Shown here: piece after piece, positions 1 through 5,812 of the stretch
Numbering within the stretch: position 1 is the stretch's first letter
How the letters are laid out: each line of letters opens with the position of its first letter
Source of the DNA: Acidobacteriota bacterium
Lineage (GTDB): Bacteria > Acidobacteriota > Blastocatellia > Pyrinomonadales > Pyrinomonadaceae
Direction of reading: 5' to 3'
DNA length: 5,812 nucleotides
NCBI GenBank assembly: GCA_013698055.1
Contig: JACCVS010000383.1
Location: 1-5,812 of the forward strand
Program-made: the position numbers and the translations under genes
Notes under the pieces: generated by a model
What the model saw: the letters and a program-made list of their open reading frames with translations, nothing else
Databases searched by the model: none
What the model was told of the DNA's origin: nothing

Positions 1-22
1 GATGAAGAGCGTGCTCTTCATC
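1..22. repeat. Perfect 10-bp inverted repeat with 2-nt spacer
   Basis: GATGAAGAGC at 1-10 is followed by GT and by its exact reverse complement GCTCTTCATC at 13-22. The structure may continue past the window edge. It is not followed by an adjacent T-run on the plus strand (the nearest, TTTTT at 36-40, is 13 nt away), and the bases following it on the minus strand lie outside the window. A terminator therefore cannot be claimed. Because of the symmetry both strands encode K-S-x-L-F-I in one frame. Confidence 0.75.
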
Positions 23-24
23 AT
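1..24 (-). CDS. Possible N-terminus of a downstream gene (partial, low confidence)
   Basis: Reading leftwards from base 24, the minus strand gives ATG ATG and then codons for MMKSTLFI before the window ends. This resembles the beginning of a signal peptide: a lysine followed by hydrophobic residues. It would start 28 nt after the stop of the metallopeptidase lipoprotein gene and on the same strand, as expected for a next operon member. The upstream bases AAAAAGGCAGAAGGCG hold two AAGG tracts that could act as weak ribosome-binding sites. Only eight codons are visible, so no function can be given. It competes with a plus-strand reading of the same bases; at most one is likely to be real. Confidence 0.3.
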
Positions 25-73
25 CGCCTTCTGCCTTTTTATTGGTATCAAGCTACCGCTGAGCCAACCCTAA
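1..73 (+). CDS. Possible C-terminal end of a convergent plus-strand gene (partial, low confidence)
   Basis: The plus-strand frame beginning at base 2 is open for 23 codons and ends in TAA at 71-73. It encodes a hydrophobic stretch (SVLFIIAFCLFIGI) flanked by lysines and a short polar tail (KLPLSQP), which would suit a C-terminal membrane helix of a gene entering from the left. It would converge with the lipoprotein gene and overlap its 3' end by 21 nt. Pyrimidine-rich DNA easily gives hydrophobic codons by chance, so this is only an alternative to the minus-strand start in the same bases. Confidence 0.2.
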   Translation, partial: MKSVLFIIAFCLFIGIKLPLSQP

Positions 74-1384
74 CGCGACATTGGCATCCGCTTCTGCGCC
101 ACGAACGATGACGACGCTATCGCCCGCGCGCCTGACAATCGTGGTGCGCCCGGATTCGCGCCAGACTGTTTGTGCGACATCATTAACCGTCGAACTCTCT
201 CCGGCCTGCACACCCCTGCGCCCGCGTTGGAGCGAGTTGTAAGCATTGAAAAATTCTTCCGCGTCAACTGGCCTATCCCAAACAGTTTTCCAGACGAAAA
301 GCGGAGTGCCTCCTGTTCTTTCAAACAAGTAAGCACGGTCGCCGCCCCAGCCCGCAGCGGCGCGCGTCGCATCCTTTTCCGTCACACCAGCCATCAACAA
401 ACCGCGCACGCCAATCTCGCCGAGCGGCGTCGAGGTTACATTTTTCCAGCCGCTCTCAATGAAAACATCTTCATCCAATTGAACTTCGCGCGGCAGTTCG
501 CCTGCTTCATACTTCTCAGGATGAAGAATCTGTTCGGTTGAGACGGGTGGGCGCTGGAAAAGCGCATCCACGCCGCGCTCTCCACGACTGCGGCGCACCG
601 CCTCAACAAACCGTGTACCCTCACGATAGCGAAAGATAAATGTTTCGGTCAGCAGCGGCGGAAAGAACGCACCGGCTTCTTTGCGATAATCCGCGAACCG
701 ATCCTTCTCCTGCTTCATGATGTCATCAAGCGAACGGCGTCCGTAGGCGTCGCCCTGCTCGGAGCGTCGCTGCACGTTCATCGCGTCGCCTTCGATAATG
801 GCAAAGAGGCTTTCGGCTCTATCAAAATTGTAAGGGCGCACGATGAGCAGTTTCATCAAATCGAAATGCTGATCCTGCAAGGCGTGCGTGAACTCATGCG
901 TCAGGAGCGAGTCGTCATTAAACTTGTCCACGACCAACACCTGCTTGTCGAGCGGCGAATAAGTCGCGCCCGCCGAGATCGCCATGAAACTCGCCGCGAG
1001 CGACGCCGGGTCGGTACCTTCCGGCAGCACGCCGCCCGCCGCAGCCAGTAGACCGAGCGCGCGAAGGTCTTCGCCGCCCAGCACGTGCGCCATCTCGCTG
1101 GCGCGCGTGCCATACTCCCACCCGGAAAGCTCGCTCATCCCGACCTCGTCCTTGAATTGCAGCTCGCGCAACGTGGACGCCTTGCTCATGGCTCGCGAAC
1201 GCATCGCCTTCAATTTAGACGAAAGCGGGCGCGCAGGCAGCGGTGGCAGCGTTCGCGCCACCGGCATAGTCGTCGCCGGGATCATACGTGTCTGACCCGC
1301 GCGCTTATTCCCACATGAAACGACGAGTAATAAAGAAAAGACGATGACTGAACAAATGATGATAACCCTGCCCTGTGTTCGCAT
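53..1384 (-). CDS. Predicted zinc-metallopeptidase lipoprotein (HEFTH family, uncharacterised)
   Basis: This gene probably encodes an exported, lipid-anchored protein with a metallopeptidase-type domain; the substrate is unknown. From the ATG at 1384 the protein has 443 residues. A short basic start (MRTQGR) and a hydrophobic core lead to a lipobox ending VVSC, with the acylated Cys at residue 24. A proline-rich linker follows. The motif HEFTH (bases 884-898, about residues 163-167), then ALQDQHFDL, is a classic HExxH zinc-binding and catalytic site. IIEGDA about 30 residues later offers a Glu as a plausible third ligand, as in gluzincins. Downstream conserved-looking segments are STEQILHPEKY and GWGGDRAYLF, which I recall from uncharacterised bacterial proteins of this type. 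An in-frame GTG at 1402 would add six residues; neither start has a good Shine-Dalgarno sequence, and I prefer ATG because it gives a more compact signal peptide. The gene lies on the same strand as the two genes to its right but is separated from them by a 140-nt gap holding a palindromic repeat. The stop is TAG. Confidence 0.88.
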   Translation of the reverse strand: MRTQGRVIIICSVIVFSLLLVVSCGNKRAGQTRMIPATTMPVARTLPPLPARPLSSKLKAMRSRAMSKASTLRELQFKDEVGMSELSGWEYGTRASEMAHVLGGEDLRALGLLAAAGGVLPEGTDPASLAASFMAISAGATYSPLDKQVLVVDKFNDDSLLTHEFTHALQDQHFDLMKLLIVRPYNFDRAESLFAIIEGDAMNVQRRSEQGDAYGRRSLDDIMKQEKDRFADYRKEAGAFFPPLLTETFIFRYREGTRFVEAVRRSRGERGVDALFQRPPVSTEQILHPEKYEAGELPREVQLDEDVFIESGWKNVTSTPLGEIGVRGLLMAGVTEKDATRAAAGWGGDRAYLFERTGGTPLFVWKTVWDRPVDAEEFFNAYNSLQRGRRGVQAGESSTVNDVAQTVWRESGRTTIVRRAGDSVVIVRGAEADANVALGLAQR

Positions 1385-1430
1385 AGTCAAGCTTAGACGC
1401 ACAAATCGCGCTTTGCGATGCCGGGACGGA

Positions 1431-1524
1431 AAGCAGAATCCAGGAGTCAGAATCCAGAAGTCAGAATAAAAACAGAAGAGGGTTTCAGCCTTTCATTCTG
1501 AATTCTGGCTCCTGAATTCTGCTT
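1431..1524. repeat. Heptameric (CAGAATC-type) inverted repeat in the intergenic gap
   Basis: The gap between the lipoprotein and VWA/GATase-like genes is largely built from 7-nt units. On the plus strand five head-to-tail heptads at 1434-1468 vary around CAGAATC (also CAGGAGT and CAGAAGT). Four inverted heptads at 1495-1522 vary around ATTCTGA. Bases 1431-1459 and 1496-1524 form a 29-bp inverted repeat with a 36-nt loop. In a minus-strand transcript 26 pairs would be Watson-Crick, two G-U and one mismatched. The right arm directly touches the TAA stop of the gene at 1525. No T-run follows the stem, so it is not a standard intrinsic terminator; it could act as a REP-like mRNA-protecting or attenuating hairpin, which is inference. 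The remainder of the gap (1385-1430) shows no promoter I can defend. Confidence 0.85.
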
Positions 1525-3936
1525 TTAATCCACTTTCCACCAGCGGCGGGCGAGCCATTCGGCTGAGAGTAGTAATGGAACAAGAAAAGCGAGTGGCCAC
1601 CATGTTCGCAACTCCCACGTGCGGCGGACGCTCCGCGTGCTTGATGAAATTGCGGTGAGACGCTGGCCGAGGGCATTGATGTCGGTAGCAGCTAACATTC
1701 CACCACCGCTTTCGCGCGAAACGCGGCTGAGTGTGTCGAGCGCCGCGCCCATCTCTCGTGGCGACGCCGCGACAACCGCGAAATGTTTTTCTAAGTTTCC
1801 GCTCTTGCCGCCCGCCGTGTACTCGATCTCTAAAACAAACCGCCCGCGAGCAGGTAATGGAAAGCGTGCGCGCCACACATTACTGTCCGCCGCATCCGGC
1901 GAGAAACTTATCTCGCGCGGCTGCGCTACGGAAAGAGAATCTTCACCCGCATCTTCCGTCAACGGCTGTAAACGCGCGCTCAGCTTCTCGATCTTCACAG
2001 GCGCGAACGAAGCATCGCGGACGCGGAACTCCGCCGTCAACACGCTTCCTTCGGCGGGCGACTCGTCGCTCAAAACTATCTCAACTTCTGGGCGCGCGCC
2101 CGCCGCCGTCCAAAGCGCTATCCCCTGCCACAAAGAGTTGAAAGCCCCACCCGCGCTGTCTTCATTGCCGCTCGCGCTCGTGCGGATGCGCCACGAATCA
2201 GCCGGAGCGAAAAGAAGCGTGCGCCCCCCGCCGTAACGCATCGCCGCGATCAACGCCGCGCCCGTCTCGCTCGTGCCGCTTGCGTTCGCCTGCCCGGCAA
2301 CAGCCAACACAATCGCGCCCGGACGAAGCCCACCCAGACGCAAGCCCTGCCCCGCGAGCGTCTCTGCCTTCATCGTCCCTCCTTCGCCTGCGCTGAGGTA
2401 GCCAGCGAGCGCGCCGCTTGCTCCCGCTTCGGTTGGCGTAAGCGACATGCCTGCGCCTAACTTCTCCACTTCCAACGGGCGACCGCGCGACACATCCTGC
2501 CCCGCTGCGGCAAGCTGCTGTGCTACGATTTCAGATGGCAGAAGCGGATAGAGCTTTCCGCCGGGCGCGACGATTGAGCCGTTGAAGCTGTTGCCACCGA
2601 GCACGACGAGACCACCGCCGCGCCGTTCAACCCACTCGCGCAGGCGCGCGCTCTCCGCCGACGACAGCAAAGTGTTTTCCGTCGCACCGACGATCACGCA
2701 ATCGTAGGCATTAAGCTTTGCCGCGCTTTGCAGCGCCGCGCGTAGCTTCGCTTCAGGCGTGCTTCTCGCCTCGCTCTTTTTCTTTATCGGACTTGTTGGC
2801 TGCTTCTCAGCACTCGACTCTTCATCATTCTGCACGACGGCTTCTTCAGAAACACCGACCGTAGCAGCGCGGCTGACCTGAGCAAAATAGTCAACCTCGA
2901 ACAACCCCGACTGCTCCAACGCGCGCCGGATGAACTTCGCTTCCCACGTCGGCTGACTCTCGAAGAAGAGGACGCGCAATTTTCGCTCATCAACATAAAT
3001 TGTGAACGGACGCGCGAGATGCGCCGCGACTTCATTATTCGCAGCCTCGACTTTCGCCATGTAATCGAGCCAACCCGCCACCTTCGGCACAACGGAGAGC
3101 GTCACGGACTGCCGCTCATCATCGCTCATCCACGCGACGCTGGCGGAAGCCTGCACCTTCGCGTCATCGGAAATGGTCACGAGCGACGCGCGTCCACGCA
3201 TCCCGCGCGCATGAATCGTGCAGCGCACCGCGATTGGCACGCCGCGCGCCGCATGTCCCGGCACCGTTATACTCTCAAGCGTCACGCCCGGCTCCTCGCC
3301 TGACGGATAATTCGCGACTACGAAAACGGGCGCACCGCCCGCAGCCCGATTAGTTCGTTCGACTTCACGCCGCGCATCGGTCGCGCTCATCGCGCCATCC
3401 GTCAGCATCACTCCCGCCACAAAAGAACCGTCCGTCCGTGCCATTTGAGCGATGCTTTCATCATCCACCTCAACAATCTCAAAACCTTTCCCCTGCAATG
3501 CGGCAAATGCTTCCCGCCTGGCTTGATCCTGACTATGCGCGCCGTTCGTTCCACGCTCTGTGCCATCTTCAACGCTGCTCATTGACCGCAGTAGCACACG
3601 AGCGCCGGTTGTGCTTTGATACTCCACGCTCACACCTGCCAGCGCGCACGATACCAGCACAAGCGTGAGCGCCCGCGACGCCACTAATGGATAACGAATT
3701 ACGCTTGAACGACCGTCGAGGCTTCGCCAGTAGCGCACCAATACATAAGCGGAGACGAACAATGCGGCAACCAGCAGGGCACGCCCCAAAGGAGATACAG
3801 AGACAGGGAGACGGGGGAAGAAATAGAAGGCAGTAGGCAGTAGGCAGTAGGCAGAAACCCTTAACGAGTTCTGCTTACTGCCTTCTGCCTTCCGCCTTCC
3901 GCCTTCCGCTTTCTGCCTTCTGCTTTCTACCTTCAT
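1525..3936 (-). CDS. Membrane protein with degenerate VWA-like and GATase1-like domains
   Basis: This encodes an 803-residue protein, probably in the cytoplasmic membrane with its bulk outside the cytoplasm. Residues 1 to about 48 are encoded by heptad repeats and look unlike family protein. Membrane helices follow near 51-68 and 88-104. Residues 110-210 resemble a VWA domain: GARVLLRSMSS aligns with the MIDAS strand but has Leu where DxSxS needs Asp, while MLTDG (177-181) is kept. A beta-rich domain covers about 215-315. RVLFFESQPTWEAKFIRRAL (321-340), YDCVIVG (411-417) and RRGGGLVVLGG (438-448) match the amidotransferase-like fold of BatA-related membrane proteins, without the GxCxG nucleophile. 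YGGGRTLLFAPADSWRIR (568-585) is also typical. A C-terminal helix (779-795) ends in EWLARRWWKVD. A strong Shine-Dalgarno sequence supports the ATG. It is coupled to the DUF4175-like gene upstream. The family is often encoded with MoxR and DUF58 genes; its biochemical role is unknown. Confidence 0.88.
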   Translation of the reverse strand: MKVESRRQKAEGGRRKAEGSKQNSLRVSAYCLLPTAFYFFPRLPVSVSPLGRALLVAALFVSAYVLVRYWRSLDGRSSVIRYPLVASRALTLVLVSCALAGVSVEYQSTTGARVLLRSMSSVEDGTERGTNGAHSQDQARREAFAALQGKGFEIVEVDDESIAQMARTDGSFVAGVMLTDGAMSATDARREVERTNRAAGGAPVFVVANYPSGEEPGVTLESITVPGHAARGVPIAVRCTIHARGMRGRASLVTISDDAKVQASASVAWMSDDERQSVTLSVVPKVAGWLDYMAKVEAANNEVAAHLARPFTIYVDERKLRVLFFESQPTWEAKFIRRALEQSGLFEVDYFAQVSRAATVGVSEEAVVQNDEESSAEKQPTSPIKKKSEARSTPEAKLRAALQSAAKLNAYDCVIVGATENTLLSSAESARLREWVERRGGGLVVLGGNSFNGSIVAPGGKLYPLLPSEIVAQQLAAAGQDVSRGRPLEVEKLGAGMSLTPTEAGASGALAGYLSAGEGGTMKAETLAGQGLRLGGLRPGAIVLAVAGQANASGTSETGAALIAAMRYGGGRTLLFAPADSWRIRTSASGNEDSAGGAFNSLWQGIALWTAAGARPEVEIVLSDESPAEGSVLTAEFRVRDASFAPVKIEKLSARLQPLTEDAGEDSLSVAQPREISFSPDAADSNVWRARFPLPARGRFVLEIEYTAGGKSGNLEKHFAVVAASPREMGAALDTLSRVSRESGGGMLAATDINALGQRLTAISSSTRSVRRTWELRTWWPLAFLVPLLLSAEWLARRWWKVD
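3791..3822. repeat. Purine-rich GGGAGAC-like degenerate heptads
   Basis: On the plus strand this tract is almost all purine with C or T about once per seven bases, and reads as degenerate heptads such as AGAGACA and GGGAGAC. It sits directly beside the AAGGCAG-type inverted repeat and encodes residues about 39-49 (FFPRLPVSVSP) of the VWA/GATase-like protein. It looks like a second short-repeat family, but the copies are few and imperfect. Confidence 0.45.
3826..3933. repeat. Heptameric (AAGGCAG-type) inverted repeat inside the start of a gene
   Basis: On the minus strand nine consecutive heptads at 3933-3871 vary around AAGGCAG (also AAGGCGG, AAAGCAG and TAAGCAG). On the plus strand four heptads at 3829-3856 read GGCAGTA three times and then GGCAGAA. 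The two sets face each other: 3826-3855 and 3870-3899 form a 30-bp inverted repeat with a 14-nt loop and four imperfect pairs, one of which would be G-U in the minus-strand transcript. The tract begins immediately after the ATG of the VWA/GATase-like gene and contains no stop in the gene frame. Its translation has a 7-residue period (RRQKAEG, GRRKAEG) and then YCLLPTAF. Such translated heptads are a familiar sign of intergenic repeats captured in a reading frame. Confidence 0.9.
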
Positions 3937-3938
3937 CG

Positions 3939-5812
3939 CTATCTTCCTCCGGCCAGGCGGCGGAAATACTCTGCGGCTCGCGCGTCATCTGTTGGCAGAA
4001 GCGAGTTGGCATCGTTGCTTGTAGCGCGCGTGCTGCTCTCAACGATGGCGAAGAGATTCGAGGCCGCTTGCGTCAGCAAAGCGAGATGCTTGCTGATGCG
4101 CGTCGAATATTCATCACTGCTACCGCCCACCTTCGTGCGCGACAGCTCCATCTCGACCACACGCAACTGCCCGGCTGCCTCCGCAATCGTCGCCGCATGA
4201 TCTCCATTTGAGGCTTTGACGAGACGGTCTGCCGCCAGCCGCGATCTTTCGCGCGCTCGCCCAATGGCGCTCGCGCGAACGGTCACAGGAACATTGAGCG
4301 TCCCCTGCAAATCATCAAGCGCCGCATAAACGTCTGCGAGCGCAGCACGCACGGAAATGGACGCGGGCGATTGCGGACGACGCGCCAGCTTTTCCAGCCG
4401 CGTTTTGATTTCATCAAGCTCGCCTGCATAACGACGCTTGAGATCAACGGGCTTGCTCTGCGCGACAATCGGCGGCACATAACGCGTCGCGCTCTGCGCG
4501 CGCTTGAGGCGCACGAGCGCCTCGCGTTCAAATTTGAGCGCCTCCGTCGTATCAGCATTCGCGAGCGCGTCCTCCGCGTCCCACATGGCGCGAATCGCGT
4601 AGGTCATTTCCTTAACAGACGTGGGCGCGGCTGCGGGCGGCTCCGGGATGCCGTGAAAGTGAGGCGCAGTTCGCTCGTCCTCCGCCGCTTGCACCTGCTC
4701 CTCGATGCTCGACGCTCCAGCACCGCCTGTTCCCTCATCGCTCCCTTCGCCTTCCACATGGATGTACTCGTTGAAGGAATTTTTGAACTCGCGCTGCTCG
4801 GCGGCAATGTCGTTGGCGCGTTTGCTTAACTCCGCTTTCGCGAGACGCGCTCGCTCGCTGTGCAGCTTTTCGGTGTGCATGATGATCGCGCGCTGGCTGA
4901 GGAGAAAGCGGCCAATCTCATTCGGCATCAGGTCAGACAAATTGAGCTTCGCCAGTTCCTGTCCGGCAATCGCAATGGCGAGGCTCGCCGAGCGCCCGGT
5001 GTTGTTCGCAGAAGCGTTGCGGTCGCGCGCTTCGATCCAGAAGACGAGCGTGTCGCCGGGTTGCATGTCCAGGCGCTGCAAATCGAGCGACGCCGCGCCC
5101 TGCCATTCATGCCCGCTTGCGCGCGAGATTTGGCCGATGCCGACTTCTCCATTGCTGAACTTCGCCGCGTCGCCCTCACCGCGACTCTTGATATACTTCA
5201 ATGCGACACCGGCCAACCCCAGATCATCGCGCGCCGTCCAGCGCACGCCGATTGGCGCGTTCGGCACGGAGCGCAATAGCTGGTCGCTCGCAGGCTCAAT
5301 GACGCGCGCTTCCGGCGTTGCGTCGGTGTAGACTTCGACCGCACGCACAATCGGCGCGGGTGTGGTTCCTTCATCCGCTCGGACGCGCGCTTCAAACGCC
5401 CCGCTCGTATTGGCCGTGAAAGCTCCGCTGAAACCTCCTGCCCCGAGTGAGCGCATCTGATTAATCGAGCCGTTGAAGCTCAAGGAAGCACCCTCGACCA
5501 CGCCACTCGCCTGCATCACAACTTCAATTTGCGATCCATTGAGCACGCGGATGGGCGCATCAGTTGAAATCTCCTCTACGCTCATGCCCGAATAAGCCGG
5601 AGGCACGACGCGCACGCGCAACTCGATAATGGAGATGACAGCACTTGCTCCGTCCGCGTTTGCAGCCATGTTTGAATCAAGCTGTCCTGAGCGAGCATCA
5701 TCACCCGCCAGCCACAGAACGCGCCCGACCTCGCGCGCGAACACGAGCGGCGCGGCAAGGCGAAGCGCGAGCATGAAAAGCAGCATGAAGAAGAGAGCGC
5801 CCGCGCCGCGCA
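3939..5812 (-). CDS. DUF4175-like membrane/periplasmic protein, 5' end missing
   Basis: The frame is open from the right window edge to the TAG at 3939-3941. The first internal ATG (5786) lies inside a hydrophobic segment (GALFF, then MLLFMLALRLAAPLVFA) and has no Shine-Dalgarno sequence, so the true start is probably beyond the window and this segment is a membrane helix. Numbering from that ATG, VPPAYSG (61-67) is a hallmark-like motif of DUF4175-type proteins. Immunoglobulin-like beta regions follow: about 80-155, and 158-275 with WTARDDLGLAGVALKY (183-198) and a GDTLVFWIEARDRN strand (244-257) ending in GRSASLAIAI. From about 280 it is mainly helical, with a charged segment (300-342), a Gly/Glu/Pro-rich linker (343-390) and paired helices typified by AIRAMWDAEDALANADTTEAL (two parts, 398-417). 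The role of the family is unknown; it commonly accompanies MoxR/DUF58/VWA genes in envelope-associated clusters. The next gene begins 2 nt after the stop. Confidence 0.82.
   Translation of the reverse strand, partial: RGAGALFFMLLFMLALRLAAPLVFAREVGRVLWLAGDDARSGQLDSNMAANADGASAVISIIELRVRVVPPAYSGMSVEEISTDAPIRVLNGSQIEVVMQASGVVEGASLSFNGSINQMRSLGAGGFSGAFTANTSGAFEARVRADEGTTPAPIVRAVEVYTDATPEARVIEPASDQLLRSVPNAPIGVRWTARDDLGLAGVALKYIKSRGEGDAAKFSNGEVGIGQISRASGHEWQGAASLDLQRLDMQPGDTLVFWIEARDRNASANNTGRSASLAIAIAGQELAKLNLSDLMPNEIGRFLLSQRAIIMHTEKLHSERARLAKAELSKRANDIAAEQREFKNSFNEYIHVEGEGSDEGTGGAGASSIEEQVQAAEDERTAPHFHGIPEPPAAAPTSVKEMTYAIRAMWDAEDALANADTTEALKFEREALVRLKRAQSATRYVPPIVAQSKPVDLKRRYAGELDEIKTRLEKLARRPQSPASISVRAALADVYAALDDLQGTLNVPVTVRASAIGRARERSRLAADRLVKASNGDHAATIAEAAGQLRVVEMELSRTKVGGSSDEYSTRISKHLALLTQAASNLFAIVESSTRATSNDANSLLPTDDARAAEYFRRLAGGR
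3945..3950 (-). promoter_or_regulatory. Ribosome-binding site of the VWA/GATase-like gene
   Basis: The minus strand reads GGAGGAAGATAGCGATG: a GGAGGA Shine-Dalgarno sequence 8 nt before the ATG at 3936. It lies within the final Gly-Gly codons of the DUF4175-like gene, whose TAG is contained in the spacer. This decides the start of the downstream gene despite its repeat-derived N-terminus and indicates translational coupling of the two genes. Confidence 0.8.

Noticed and set aside
1385..1390. TTGACT just before the ATG of the lipoprotein gene as a -35 box
   Set aside because: It touches the start codon, so a promoter there would begin transcription inside the gene; no -10 partner fits.
1431..1524. 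Intrinsic terminator after the VWA/GATase-like gene
   Set aside because: The stem is long and AT-mixed, the loop is 36 nt and the bases after it on the minus strand (TTCCGTCCC) contain no T-run.
3787..3789. TTG at residue 50 as the true start of the VWA/GATase-like protein
   Set aside because: It would give a family-like N-terminus, but no Shine-Dalgarno sequence precedes it, whereas the ATG at 3936 has a strong one.
3826..3933. Tandem short repeats as a possible CRISPR array
   Set aside because: The units are only 7 nt, contiguous, without spacers, and inverted halfway; no cas gene is present.
1525..3936. Active glutamine amidotransferase or enzyme annotation
   Set aside because: Only the fold-like motifs are present; the nucleophilic cysteine motif is absent.
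4705..5331. Open plus-strand frame of 208 codons
   Set aside because: It is antisense to the DUF4175-like gene, whose motifs are clear. The product has no recognisable domain and long antisense frames are expected in GC-rich coding DNA. The same applies to the plus-strand frames at 1619-2236 and 4371-4829.

Overview
The window is GC-rich bacterial DNA. Nearly all of it is coding, and all three clear genes run on the minus strand, so transcription goes from right to left. No rRNA, tRNA, transposase or other species-level marker is present, so the host can only be guessed. The GC-rich coding style, the long periplasmic membrane proteins, the HEFTHALQDQHF-type lipoprotein and the heptameric palindromic repeats remind me of Acidobacteriota (Blastocatellia-like). 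That is an impression, not a demonstration.

Right part (3939-5812): the 3' part of a DUF4175-like membrane/periplasmic protein. Its frame stays open to the window edge, so its 5' end is missing. Middle (1525-3936): a membrane-anchored protein with a degenerate VWA-like domain followed by a glutamine-amidotransferase-like (GATase1-like) domain. It starts 2 nt after the DUF4175-like stop and its Shine-Dalgarno sequence lies in the last codons of that gene, so the two are almost certainly co-transcribed and coupled. In many bacteria such proteins are encoded beside MoxR-type AAA+ ATPase and DUF58 genes, which would be expected just beyond the right edge. Left part (53-1384): a predicted lipoprotein with an HEFTH zinc-metallopeptidase motif. 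The first ~50 bases contain a perfect short palindrome and may hold the edge of a further gene on one strand or the other.

The most unusual feature is non-coding in style: families of 7-nt short tandem repeats arranged as long inverted repeats. One (1431-1524, CAGAATC-type) fills the gap between the lipoprotein and VWA/GATase genes and abuts a stop codon. Another (3826-3933, AAGGCAG-type, with a GGGAGAC-like tract beside it) lies inside the annotated start of the VWA/GATase gene, immediately after its ATG. Roughly the first 50 residues of that protein are therefore repeat-encoded, while the frame and ribosome-binding site remain intact. A 14-nt trace of the same heptad occurs at 24-37. I see no CRISPR array, insertion sequence, phage gene, RNA gene or convincing promoter or intrinsic terminator.
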